Below are positions 1 through 7,797 of a DNA stretch of 26,063 nucleotides, one piece after another; the stretch's first letter is position 1; each line of letters opens with the position of its first letter. The notes beneath the pieces were generated by a model. That model saw nothing but the letters and a program-made list of their open reading frames with translations. It did no database searches and was not told the origin of the DNA. The DNA comes from Burkholderiales bacterium (GTDB lineage: Bacteria > Pseudomonadota > Gammaproteobacteria > Burkholderiales > Burkholderiaceae_C): assembly GCA_005793295.1 (NCBI GenBank), contig SXSX01000104.1, positions 1 to 26,063 of the forward strand, given 5' to 3'. The translations under genes were made by a program, and so were the position numbers.

Positions 1-279
1 AACCAAGCCGATAAACGCAGGCATCACGATCACTTCACGCGACATCCAAGAGGTACGCCACATCAACACCGCTCGCCAGGCTCGCATCTTGTGGCCCAAA
101 TGGAAGAACGAAGCGATTAAGCCGGAAACCAAGAGCACTTCGCCCAGGGCCAAGGCCCGCAAGAAAAACTCTGCGCCCATGGGAACGCTAAACAACAACG
201 CAACGGCCAACGCCACAATCAAGCCCTGCGCCGCGCCTGCCAAGGTAGTAAAAAAGAGAATAGAAAAAGCCGGATGCAT
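1..279 (-). CDS. soeC: SoeC, membrane anchor of sulfite dehydrogenase (DmsC family), 3' end missing
   Basis: This is the N-terminal 93 residues of a hydrophobic protein that continues past the left edge. It opens MHPAFSILFFTT, followed by two hydrophobic stretches (about residues 5-34 and 38-62) and an HLGHK motif near residue 63. That is the pattern of DmsC/NrfD-like quinone-reactive anchors of molybdoenzymes. Known for the family: the anchor passes electrons from the iron-sulfur subunit to the quinone pool. It starts 6 bases after the soeB stop codon with only a weak AAGG upstream, so translational coupling is likely. The assignment to Soe rather than DMSO reductase rests on the partner subunits and the xsc-pta context. 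The start at 279 is the only convincing one. Confidence 0.8.
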   Translation of the reverse strand, partial: MHPAFSILFFTTLAGAAQGLIVALAVALLFSVPMGAEFFLRALALGEVLLVSGLIASFFHLGHKMRAWRAVLMWRTSWMSREVIVMPAFIGLV

Positions 280-285
280 AGCGGG

Positions 286-1038
286 TTAGCCTTGAGACGG
301 TGGAGTGATGTGCCGCGGCAAATACTGGTTGGCCGGTTGGGTTTCCCACTCGGGCATCAGCGCATAGCCGCCCCGTTCGCGAATGGCTTTGGAGACTTCA
401 GAGTCCGGGTCTTTCACATCGCCAAACAATCGCGCATTGGTGGGGCAGGCTTTGACGCAAGCCGGTTGGCGGTCCGCCTCCGGCAGCAACTCGTCATAAA
501 TGCGGTCCACGCACAGCGTGCATTTGGTCATCACCTGCCGCTCTTCATCTAATTCACGGGCACCATACGGGCACGCCCATGCGCAATATTTGCATCCGAT
601 GCATTTATCGTAATCGACCAAAACGATGCCGTCTTCGGCACGCTTGTAACTCGCCCCGGTGGGACACACCGGGACACACGGCGGGTCTTCGCAATGCAAG
701 CAGCTTTTCGGGAAATGGATCGTATCGGTGTTGGGAAATTCTCCAGACTCATAGGTTTGAACACGGTTAAAAAATGTGCCTGTTGGGTTAGCGGCATACG
801 GCGCCAAATCGGCCAAGGGGCCGGCGCTGCCCGAGGTGTTCCACTGTTTGCATGAGGTCACGCAGGCGTGGCATCCCACGCACACATTGAGGTCAATCAC
901 CAAGGCCAATTGTTTGGCCAAGGTTTCGCCTTGTTCGGCGCGAACGCGTTTGGGCATCGTCGAAGTAGCTGGAGCGCGCCCTGCGGGAGTTTCTTCAACC
1001 AAGTGCGTCTGCATCAAGTCTTTGAGCCATTGAATCAT
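286..1038 (-). CDS. soeB: SoeB, four-cluster ferredoxin subunit of sulfite dehydrogenase
   Basis: This is a 250-residue DmsB/NrfC-type iron-sulfur protein. Sixteen cysteines fall in four groups: 53/56/59/63, 113/116/121/125, 146/149/152/156 and 173/176/194/198. They can bind four [4Fe-4S] clusters, with the usual crossed pairing of first and fourth groups. There is no signal peptide, so it should sit on the cytoplasmic side and relay electrons from SoeA to the SoeC anchor. A strong AGGAGG (1048-1053) precedes the ATG, and the start overlaps the soeA stop codon by 4 bases (ATGA). About 40 residues precede the first cluster and are probably outside the conserved fold. The family call is very secure; the sulfite specificity is inferred from context. 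Confidence 0.88.
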   Translation of the reverse strand: MIQWLKDLMQTHLVEETPAGRAPATSTMPKRVRAEQGETLAKQLALVIDLNVCVGCHACVTSCKQWNTSGSAGPLADLAPYAANPTGTFFNRVQTYESGEFPNTDTIHFPKSCLHCEDPPCVPVCPTGASYKRAEDGIVLVDYDKCIGCKYCAWACPYGARELDEERQVMTKCTLCVDRIYDELLPEADRQPACVKACPTNARLFGDVKDPDSEVSKAIRERGGYALMPEWETQPANQYLPRHITPPSQG

Positions 1039-4004
1039 GGTGTTTTTCCTCCTGCTTTTTTCTTACCCGCAAAGTAGGTCAAGACGCTGGCCACTTTGCC
1101 TACGACGCCCGGTACGCTCGGCATAGTGCTCATTTGCGGAAACGTCTCAGCGGTCTCATCCGGTTCAGCTGGACGGATACGGACCCTAACGTCATACCAA
1201 CCAGCTTGGCCCGTGATGGGGTCGGAGTTACTGATGGTTTTACCTTTATCGCCAAAGGGCAGTTCTTCAGAAATGAGGTGGTTAAGCAAAAAGCCTTTAC
1301 GCGCCTCATCGGCACCCGGAGCCAGCTGCCACGCTCCGTCGGCCTTGCCAATGGCATTCCAAGTCCACACCGTACCGGGTTCGACCGCTTCGCTGTAACG
1401 GATCATGCAACGCACCTGCCCCCATTGGCTTTCCACCCACGCCCAACCGCCATCCAAAATACCTGCGGCTTTTGCGGTGAGGGGGTTGACGTGCAAATAG
1501 TTGTGGCTGTGAATTTGCCGCAACCACGCGTTTTGCGAATCCCATGAGTGGTACATCGCCATCGGACGCTGGGTGATGGCGTTGAGTGGATAGGCAGCCA
1601 AATCGGTGGCGTCTTCTTCTAGCGGTGCATACCAAAACGGCAAGGGATCAAAGTAGGTGTCAATTCGCTCGCGCAGATCCTGGGGCGGCTGACGCCCTTG
1701 GGTTTTGCCTTGGGCGGCCAAGCGAAACGATTGCAAGGTATCTGAGTAAATCGCCAACTGCACAGGGTCATTCTTTTGACGCCAACCCTTTTCTTTTGCG
1801 AAATCTAAGTATTCGCGGTTCCAGTTGCGCATGTAATGCATGTTGGAAGGCATGTGGTACTGAAACACGCAGTCATTTTTTTCGTACGCTTCCCATTGCT
1901 TGGGATTGGGCTCACCTCGTAAATGCTCATCGCCATTTTTCCCACGCCAACCCATTAAAAATCCAATACCAGGCTGGGGTTGGAAGTTCACGACGAAGTC
2001 GGTATAGCCGGTGTACTTGCGCGCGCCTTCGGGCGTCGTGAACGCGGGAAACTTTAATCGCCCTGCCAACTCTATCAATACCTCTTGGAAGGGTTTGCAC
2101 TCACCTAAAGGCGCAACCACGGGGATGCGCACAGAATCAACTGGCCCATCGAATTCTGAAATCGGACGGTCCAGCATGCCCATCACATCATGGCGTTCAA
2201 GGTAGGTGGTGTCAGGCAACACCAAATCAGCAAAGGCCACTGTTTCGCTTTGGAACGCGTCACACACTACCAAGAAAGGAATCATGTACTCGCCATCAGC
2301 GTCTTTGCGGTTCAACATTTCGCGCACACCCATGGTGTTCATCGAACTGTTCCACGCCATATTGGCCATGAAGATCAGCAAAGTATCGATGCGGTAAGGG
2401 TCTCCCTTGACGGCATTGGTGATGACGTTGTGCATCAAGCCATGGGCCGACAAAGGATGCTCCCATGAGAATGCGTGGTCGATCCGAATCGGTGAGCCGT
2501 CGGGGTTGATCGCCAGTTCATCGGGATGCGCAGGGAATCCCAACGGCGCCGCATTCAGCGGCGTATTGGGCTGAATCATTTCAGGAGAATTGAAAGCGCG
2601 GTAGTTGGGAACAATGTGACGGGGATAGGGCGCTTTGTGTCGAAACCCGCCAGGCGCATCAATGGTTCCTAAAACGCTCATCAACACCGCCAGCGCGCGC
2701 ACCGTTTGAAACCCATTGGAGTGCGCAGCAAGCCCCCTCATGGCGTGAAATGCCAACGGCCGGGCTTGCGTGGTGGGATGAACTTTGCCCCACGCGTCGG
2801 TCCAAGGTATCGGTAATTCAAAGGCTTGCTTGAGGGCCGCGTCGCCCATCTCTAGCGCGAGTTTTTCGATCCGCTGCGCATCGATTCCTGTGATGGCTGC
2901 CGCCCATTCGGGGGTGCACTGGGCCACCCGATTGCGGAGCAACTGGAATGCAGGCGTGACCTTGGTGCCGTCGGGCAAGGTATAAAAACCGGCGGCCGGG
3001 GCCTCAAGCGCGGGATCGCAACCCTCAGCAATACCTTCGGGGTACGCGTTAAGAAACTGGCCGCTGGTCTTGTCAAAAATGAGTTTGTTGTGCGGGTTAC
3101 GGCCGTCGCCAGGCGGGCCTTTGGCGGGATCTGGATCAAAGGCAAACAAACCTTCACGCTCGCCCTCATCCAACACCACCAGTTGCGGCGCGTTGGTAAA
3201 ACGTTTCAAGAATGCGTGGTCGATCAACTCTTTTTTGATCAAGACATGCAACAGAGCCATCAAGAGTGCGCCGTCGGTGCCAGGCTTGATGGGAATCCAC
3301 TCATCGGCAATCGCGGAGTAGCCCGTGCGCACGGGATTGATTGAAATGAAGCGCCCGCCACTGCGTTTGAATTTAGAAATAGCAATCTTCATCGGATTGC
3401 TGTGGTGATCTTCGGCAGTGCCCAGCATCACAAACACTTTGGCACGATCCAGATCCGGGCCACCAAACTCCCAAAAACTTCCGCCGATCGTGTAGATCAT
3501 TCCGGCGGCCATGTTGACAGAACAAAAGCCTCCGTGGGCGGCGTAATTGGGTGTTCCAAACTGGCGCGCAAACAACCCCGTGAGCGCCTGCATCTGGTCA
3601 CGGCCCGTGAACATGGCAAATTTTTTGGGGTCGGTCGCGCGAATTTTGCTTAAGCGTTCGGTCAAAATTTCATAGGCTTTTTCCCACGAGATGGCTTCAA
3701 ATTCTGAGGCGCCGCGGTCGCTGCCGGGTTTGCGCAACAGCGGCTGCGTTATGCGTGCGGGCGACTGCTGCTTCATGATCCCCGAAGATCCCTTGGCGCA
3801 AATCACGCCTTGGTTGAGGGGGTGATTGGGGTTGCCGTCGATGTAGCGCACCTCTGGCCCGCTCTCGCCTTCACGCAGGTGCACTCGAATGCCACAGCGA
3901 CACGCACACATATAGCAAGTGGTGCATTTGATGGTGGGGTCTGCCGTAGGCGTTGGTGCCACCAAAGGGTTGTGAACCGGCTCAGAAGAAAGAAACTTGA
4001 ACAC
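1035..4004 (-). CDS. soeA: SoeA, molybdopterin catalytic subunit of cytoplasmic sulfite dehydrogenase
   Basis: This is a 989-residue member of the DMSO reductase superfamily. The N-terminal cluster motif is C30-x2-C33-x3-C37-x31-C69, followed by KG at 71-72, which suits a [4Fe-4S] cluster next to the bis-MGD cofactor. Cys161 in GGFCSVN is where the molybdenum ligand would be expected. There is no twin-arginine signal, which agrees with SoeA enzymes acting in the cytoplasm and argues against periplasmic thiosulfate, tetrathionate or arsenite enzymes. Expected reaction: sulfite + H2O to sulfate + 2 e-. The start is GTG at 4004, one base after the pta stop, with AAAGGA at 4012-4017. Placement after xsc-pta, where sulfite is released, is the main reason for the Soe call over other molybdo-oxidoreductases. 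Confidence 0.82.
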   Translation of the reverse strand: MFKFLSSEPVHNPLVAPTPTADPTIKCTTCYMCACRCGIRVHLREGESGPEVRYIDGNPNHPLNQGVICAKGSSGIMKQQSPARITQPLLRKPGSDRGASEFEAISWEKAYEILTERLSKIRATDPKKFAMFTGRDQMQALTGLFARQFGTPNYAAHGGFCSVNMAAGMIYTIGGSFWEFGGPDLDRAKVFVMLGTAEDHHSNPMKIAISKFKRSGGRFISINPVRTGYSAIADEWIPIKPGTDGALLMALLHVLIKKELIDHAFLKRFTNAPQLVVLDEGEREGLFAFDPDPAKGPPGDGRNPHNKLIFDKTSGQFLNAYPEGIAEGCDPALEAPAAGFYTLPDGTKVTPAFQLLRNRVAQCTPEWAAAITGIDAQRIEKLALEMGDAALKQAFELPIPWTDAWGKVHPTTQARPLAFHAMRGLAAHSNGFQTVRALAVLMSVLGTIDAPGGFRHKAPYPRHIVPNYRAFNSPEMIQPNTPLNAAPLGFPAHPDELAINPDGSPIRIDHAFSWEHPLSAHGLMHNVITNAVKGDPYRIDTLLIFMANMAWNSSMNTMGVREMLNRKDADGEYMIPFLVVCDAFQSETVAFADLVLPDTTYLERHDVMGMLDRPISEFDGPVDSVRIPVVAPLGECKPFQEVLIELAGRLKFPAFTTPEGARKYTGYTDFVVNFQPQPGIGFLMGWRGKNGDEHLRGEPNPKQWEAYEKNDCVFQYHMPSNMHYMRNWNREYLDFAKEKGWRQKNDPVQLAIYSDTLQSFRLAAQGKTQGRQPPQDLRERIDTYFDPLPFWYAPLEEDATDLAAYPLNAITQRPMAMYHSWDSQNAWLRQIHSHNYLHVNPLTAKAAGILDGGWAWVESQWGQVRCMIRYSEAVEPGTVWTWNAIGKADGAWQLAPGADEARKGFLLNHLISEELPFGDKGKTISNSDPITGQAGWYDVRVRIRPAEPDETAETFPQMSTMPSVPGVVGKVASVLTYFAGKKKAGGKTP

Positions 4005-4005
4005 G

Positions 4006-4956
4006 TTAGCGTCCTTTGGAGGGTTGGGCCGAGTCGGCCAAGGCCAATACGGCCAACGCGACGGACGCCAGGCGCGACTGCAATGAGTCTGCGCGTGATG
4101 TCAACACAATGGGAACCGCAGCGCCGAGCACCAAGCCCGCACAGTCACCGCCGCCGATGTAGTTGAAACTTTTGTAGAGCATGTTGCCGGCATTGAGGTC
4201 CGGCATGATCAAGAGGTCGGCATCGCCTGCCACCTGCGAGTTCATTTTTTTAATGCGCGCAGCCTCTGCAGAAATCGCGTTATCAAACCCCATCGGGCCT
4301 TCCACAATCGCTCCTGGCCAAGCGCCTTCTTGGGCCATCTGAACCAAAGCTTGCGCGTCCAATGTTGCAGTAATTGCGGGGTTCACTGTTTCCACGGCCG
4401 TCACAATCCCGACCTTGGGTTGGGAGATGCCCAGTTTTTGCAAGAGCGCAATCGCATTGCCCACAATGTCTTTTTTGGTTTTCAAATCCGGCGCAATGTT
4501 GACAACGCAATCCGCCAGAGCCAACAACTTCGGGTAGCGCGGAAGATCAAACACAAAGGCGTGGCTGATACGTGTTGTGCCACGCAAGCCGGTGTCTTTG
4601 TTCACCACCGCTGACATCAGCTCATCGGTATGCAAAGAACCTTTCATGAGTGCGTGCACCCTGCCACTGCGCGCCAAACCCGTGGCCTGTAAAGCAGCGT
4701 TTGGAGCATGGTCTCCCGTGTCTATCAATTCAAAGTGACGCAAGTCCACCTGAGCGGCCTCGGCGGCTTGAGCGATTCCCTTGTGCGGCCCCACCAAAAC
4801 AGGGCGCGCTAGGCTGCTATCCAAAATGCGTTGCGCCGCATCCATCGCCAATGCATCACACGGATACACCATCGCCAAAGCCGCAGGAAACTTCTGCGCA
4901 CGCGAAACGGCTTGCGCAACCAAGCCATCGAGGTGGGGATGGTTTGGTGTGCTCAT
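4006..4956 (-). CDS. pta: Phosphate acetyltransferase, Pta
   Basis: This is a 316-residue protein of the phosphate acetyl/butyryltransferase family in its short form, lacking the N-terminal DRTGG region of long Pta enzymes. It converts the acetyl phosphate made by Xsc plus CoA to acetyl-CoA and phosphate, in the cytoplasm. Family signals include LVGPHKG near the N-terminus, a central VEGPMGFDNAIS stretch, LIMPDLNAGNMLYK, and a C-terminal GAAVPIVLTSRADS segment. The reading frame stays open upstream to 5079, but that would overlap the end of xsc. ATG 4956 (MSTPNHPHLDG), 35 bases after the xsc stop, fits family length better. The xsc-pta pairing is classical for dissimilation of C2 sulfonates. 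Confidence 0.93.
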   Translation of the reverse strand: MSTPNHPHLDGLVAQAVSRAQKFPAALAMVYPCDALAMDAAQRILDSSLARPVLVGPHKGIAQAAEAAQVDLRHFELIDTGDHAPNAALQATGLARSGRVHALMKGSLHTDELMSAVVNKDTGLRGTTRISHAFVFDLPRYPKLLALADCVVNIAPDLKTKKDIVGNAIALLQKLGISQPKVGIVTAVETVNPAITATLDAQALVQMAQEGAWPGAIVEGPMGFDNAISAEAARIKKMNSQVAGDADLLIMPDLNAGNMLYKSFNYIGGGDCAGLVLGAAVPIVLTSRADSLQSRLASVALAVLALADSAQPSKGR

Positions 4957-4991
4957 CAGAGGCGGTCCATCAAAATCACTGCGCCGCAGAC

Positions 4992-6809
4992 TTAAACGTA
5001 GTCTTTGTATTTGTCCAAGAAGCGAATCGGCTTGGCCAAGGCATCGCGGCGGAAGGGATCTCCGAGTTCGCGGGTGCACATGATCTCAATCACGCAGGTC
5101 TTACCTTCTTTCATTTGCATATCAATTGCGCGTTTAAAGGCAGGACCTACGTCTTCGAGTTTGTCCACCACAATGCCCTCGGCGCCCATCGCGATGGCAA
5201 TGCCGGCAAAGCTTTCACTCTCTAACTCGCCAGCCACAAAACGGCGGTTGTAAAAATCGACTTGGTTTTTCTTCTCAGCGCCCCATTGGCGGTTGTGGAA
5301 CACCACTGCAGTCACAGGGATATCGTGGCGTACGGCTGTCATCAACTCCGACATGCTCATGCCCCACGCGCCGTCTCCGGCGTAGGCAACAGCAGGGCGG
5401 TCCATGGCCGCAGCCTTGGCACCAATCATGGTGGGCAGTGAGTAACCGCAATTTCCAAAACTCATGGGCGCAAAGAAACTGCGCGGCTCATCAAAACGCA
5501 AATAGCTGTTTGCGACCGCATTGATGTTGCCAATATCGGTAGAGACCATCACGCGCGCAGGCATGGCTTTTTCTAACTCGCGCAGCACTTGGCGCGGATG
5601 GAGGTAGGTGCCACCGGTGGGGGTACACTCCCCTTTGGCTTCATCAATCATGTCCAAGCTGTAGGGGTCACGCTCGTGGGTCCAAGCGTCCAATTCTTTT
5701 TCCCAAGCGGCTTTTTCGGCCTTAATAGTTGCCGCGCGGTCTGCTTTGGTGGCGTCGCACGCCAACTTCACCGCGCTTAAACGCTTGAGTAACTCTTTGG
5801 CAACCGCTTTGGCATCGCCATGGATACCCACAGTGATTTTTTTCACCAATCCCAGATTGGTGTGGTCGGCTTCAACCTGAATGATTTTGGCTTCTTTAGG
5901 CCAGTAGTCCATGCCGTGTTGCGGCAAGGTTCCAAACGGACCCATGCGCGAACCTAGCGCGATCACCACGTCGGCTTGGGCCATGAGCTTCATCGCCGCT
6001 TTTGAGCCTTGGTAACCCAAGGGGCCGGCCCACAGGGGGTGGCTTGCTGGAAAAGAGTCGTTGCGCAAATAGCCATTGGCCACCGGTGCACCCAAGCGCT
6101 CCGCCAAAGCTTGGCACTCCGCCACTGCGTCCCCCATCACGACGCCACCGCCAGACAAGATGATTGGGAACTTGGCGTTGGCCAGCAACTCTACTGCTGC
6201 AGCCAAGCTGTTTTCACCGCCGGCGCCGCGCTCCACGCGCATCGGTTTGGGGATCTCGGTTTGAATTTCGCCGTAAAAATAATCCCGTGGAATATTGAGC
6301 TGGGTCGGGCCCATCTCCGACATGGCGCGGTCAAAACAACGCCCGGTGTATTCCGCCATCCGCTTGGGGTTGTTGACGTGTCCTTGGTATTTGGTGAACT
6401 CTTGAAACATCGGTAACTGGTTGGCTTCCTGAAAACCACCCAGGCCCATTCCCATGGTGCCAGTCTCAGGCGTGATCATGACCACGGGGCTGTGGGCCCA
6501 ATAAGCTGCCGCAATCGCGGTCACGCAATTGCTAATACCGGGGCCGTTTTGCCCAATCACTACACCGTGGCGGCCACTGACGCGGGCGTAGCCATCGGCC
6601 ATGTGCGCCCCGCCTTGCTCATGCACCACGGGAACCAAACGTATACCAGCCGGCGCAAAAATATCCATCGCATCCATAAAGGCCGAGCCCATGATGCCAA
6701 AAATATCGGTCACGCCATTGGCAACCATGGTTTCTACAAACGCCTCGGAAGGCGTCATTTTTTGGACTCCGCTCACAACGGTGCGGGTATCTTTGGGGGC
6801 TTTGCTCAT
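4992..6809 (-). CDS. xsc: Sulfoacetaldehyde acetyltransferase, Xsc
   Basis: This 605-residue thiamine-diphosphate enzyme catalyses sulfoacetaldehyde + phosphate to acetyl phosphate + sulfite, the carbon-sulfur bond cleavage at the centre of this island. The expected ThDP glutamate is E64 in VVHEQGGAHMADGYAR. The C-terminal ThDP/Mg site starts at GDG 478-480 and ends near N506 in FHNRQWG. The AEKKNQVDFYNRRF stretch (511-524) is typical of Xsc and separates it from acetolactate synthases. ATG 6809 is preceded by a good SD, AGGAGT, at about 6816-6821. It is the first gene of the minus-strand operon and is transcribed away from a divergent IclR gene, whose putative operators lie in the shared 163-base gap. 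Confidence 0.96.
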   Translation of the reverse strand: MSKAPKDTRTVVSGVQKMTPSEAFVETMVANGVTDIFGIMGSAFMDAMDIFAPAGIRLVPVVHEQGGAHMADGYARVSGRHGVVIGQNGPGISNCVTAIAAAYWAHSPVVMITPETGTMGMGLGGFQEANQLPMFQEFTKYQGHVNNPKRMAEYTGRCFDRAMSEMGPTQLNIPRDYFYGEIQTEIPKPMRVERGAGGENSLAAAVELLANAKFPIILSGGGVVMGDAVAECQALAERLGAPVANGYLRNDSFPASHPLWAGPLGYQGSKAAMKLMAQADVVIALGSRMGPFGTLPQHGMDYWPKEAKIIQVEADHTNLGLVKKITVGIHGDAKAVAKELLKRLSAVKLACDATKADRAATIKAEKAAWEKELDAWTHERDPYSLDMIDEAKGECTPTGGTYLHPRQVLRELEKAMPARVMVSTDIGNINAVANSYLRFDEPRSFFAPMSFGNCGYSLPTMIGAKAAAMDRPAVAYAGDGAWGMSMSELMTAVRHDIPVTAVVFHNRQWGAEKKNQVDFYNRRFVAGELESESFAGIAIAMGAEGIVVDKLEDVGPAFKRAIDMQMKEGKTCVIEIMCTRELGDPFRRDALAKPIRFLDKYKDYV

Positions 6810-6815
6810 AGAAGA

Positions 6816-6821
6816 CTCCTT
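6816..6821 (-). promoter_or_regulatory. Shine-Dalgarno of xsc
   Basis: AGGAGT on the minus strand, 6 bases before the ATG at 6809. It supports that start and suggests efficient translation of the first operon gene. Confidence 0.75.
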
Positions 6822-6835
6822 AACAGCTCAGTTTT

Positions 6836-6861
6836 GAAACAATTTGTTCCGATAACCGGAA
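6836..6861. promoter_or_regulatory. Putative IclR operator 1 (xsc-proximal)
   Basis: It contains a near-perfect palindrome TTCCG-ATAAC-CGGAA at 6847-6861 (5-base arms, 5-base spacer). The enclosing 24 bases at 6836-6859 recur as an imperfect direct repeat (19 of 24 identical) 81 bases away at 6917-6940. Sitting between divergent xsc and an IclR gene, it is the natural target of that regulator. Binding is inference. Confidence 0.55.
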
Positions 6862-6904
6862 TTGAGCATGACTATAGCCATGAAATTTTGCTTGTGCAAG
6901 TTAA

Positions 6905-6921
6905 ATTTCATTTTTTGAAAT
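6905..6921. repeat. Small AT-rich inverted repeat in xsc/IclR gap
   Basis: ATTTCA and TGAAAT arms flank a 5-base T stretch. It sits between the two putative operators and overlaps the start of the second one. It may be part of a promoter or binding region, or just AT-rich sequence. Confidence 0.3.
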
Positions 6922-6942
6922 AAATTGTTCCATTAACTGGTG
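6917..6942. promoter_or_regulatory. Putative IclR operator 2 (regulator-proximal)
   Basis: Second copy of the repeat, with core TTCCA-TTAAC-TGGTG at 6928-6942. The left arm is kept and the right arm is degenerate. Both copies carry TTGTTCC followed by a TAAC core. It lies about 30 bases upstream of the preferred IclR start at 6973, so it could serve autoregulation. Confidence 0.5.
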
Positions 6943-6960
6943 ATTTTTTTGGTTTTACTC

Positions 6961-6966
6961 TATGAT
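6961..6966 (+). promoter_or_regulatory. Candidate -10 element of the IclR gene
   Basis: TATGAT ends 6 bases before the ATG at 6973. If used, transcription would start at or next to the start codon, giving a leaderless message. No good -35 box is seen at the right distance; that region overlaps operator 2. Confidence 0.3.
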
Positions 6967-6972
6967 GTAGGC

Positions 6973-7797
6973 ATGAAATCAGTGACCACCGCCTTCCAAG
7001 CCGTCCCGATTGAACTCCACGGGGACACGCCGACGCTGCGCTTGTTTGCCCTGCTCGAAGTGATTGCATCCAAAGACCAGTACTTTTCCCTCCAAAGTTT
7101 GGTGGACGAAACCGGCCTGCCCAAGCCCACCTTGCACCGCATGTTGCAACAACTCGAAACGGCCCACCTTTTGGAGCGAAGTGGCGATGGGCGTTTGTTT
7201 GGTACGGGGGTTCGTTTGCGGCGTTTGGCTGAAAATCTTTTGCTTAATGACACCGCGCATGGCGCGCGCCATGCGGTGTTGCGCAATTTGGTGACTGAGG
7301 TTGGTGAAAGCTGCAACCTCACCGCCTTGAGTGGCAGCGAAGTCATTTACATCGACCGCGTTGAAACCCCAGCGCCCTTGCGTTTTTATTTGCATTCGGG
7401 CTCACGCGTTCCAGTTCACTGCTCCGCCAGCGGGAAAATTTTCTTAAGCCAAATGTCGCCCAGCCAACGCTTGCGCCTCCTCTGCCATGCGCCCTTGGAG
7501 GCCTACACTCCCAAAACCATCACCCAACCCGAGGCCTTAGAAACAGAAATTAAGTTGGTGAAACGCCAAGGTTTTGCCTTGGACAACGAGGAATTTTTAC
7601 CGGGCTTGTTGTGTGTGGCCATGCTGGTGCCCGCAAGCGTAGGCCGTTCTAATTTATGTATCGCAGTCCAGGCACCAATGATGCGCTTAACGCCCGACAA
7701 AGCCTTGGCATTGCTTCCTGCGCTGCAGCGTGCGGCTGACGCACTCAGTCAAATTGAAAATGATGCCATGCCCACCATCACAGAGGCACGCGCATGA
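6973..7797 (+). CDS. IclR-family transcriptional regulator (divergent from xsc)
   Basis: This is a 274-residue regulator with an N-terminal winged helix-turn-helix (about residues 20-80, with the recognition stretch LPKPTLHRMLQQLE) and a C-terminal IclR effector domain (about 95-265, with SGKIFLS and the later GFALDNEEF typical of the family). It probably senses a sulfonate intermediate and controls xsc-pta-soeABC and its own operon; this is inferred from position. A longer GTG start at 6940 is possible in frame but lies inside the operator repeat, so ATG 6973 is preferred. Its stop overlaps the next start by 4 bases (ATGA), so it is co-transcribed with the CobS-like gene. It is not a close copy of the second IclR protein at 10610. 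Confidence 0.88.
   Translation: MKSVTTAFQAVPIELHGDTPTLRLFALLEVIASKDQYFSLQSLVDETGLPKPTLHRMLQQLETAHLLERSGDGRLFGTGVRLRRLAENLLLNDTAHGARHAVLRNLVTEVGESCNLTALSGSEVIYIDRVETPAPLRFYLHSGSRVPVHCSASGKIFLSQMSPSQRLRLLCHAPLEAYTPKTITQPEALETEIKLVKRQGFALDNEEFLPGLLCVAMLVPASVGRSNLCIAVQAPMMRLTPDKALALLPALQRAADALSQIENDAMPTITEARA

Noticed and set aside
1035..4004. Nitrate, DMSO, tetrathionate or arsenite enzyme in place of SoeA
   Set aside because: There is no Tat signal, the subunit set is Soe-like, and the operon releases sulfite just upstream; still only context, hence the reduced confidence.
4957..5079. N-terminal extension of Pta
   Set aside because: It would overlap the end of xsc by nearly 90 bases and exceed the short Pta family length; ATG 4956 fits.
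4992..6809. Acetolactate synthase or another ThDP decarboxylase in place of Xsc
   Set aside because: The AEKKNQVDFY region, length and immediate pta neighbour point to Xsc.
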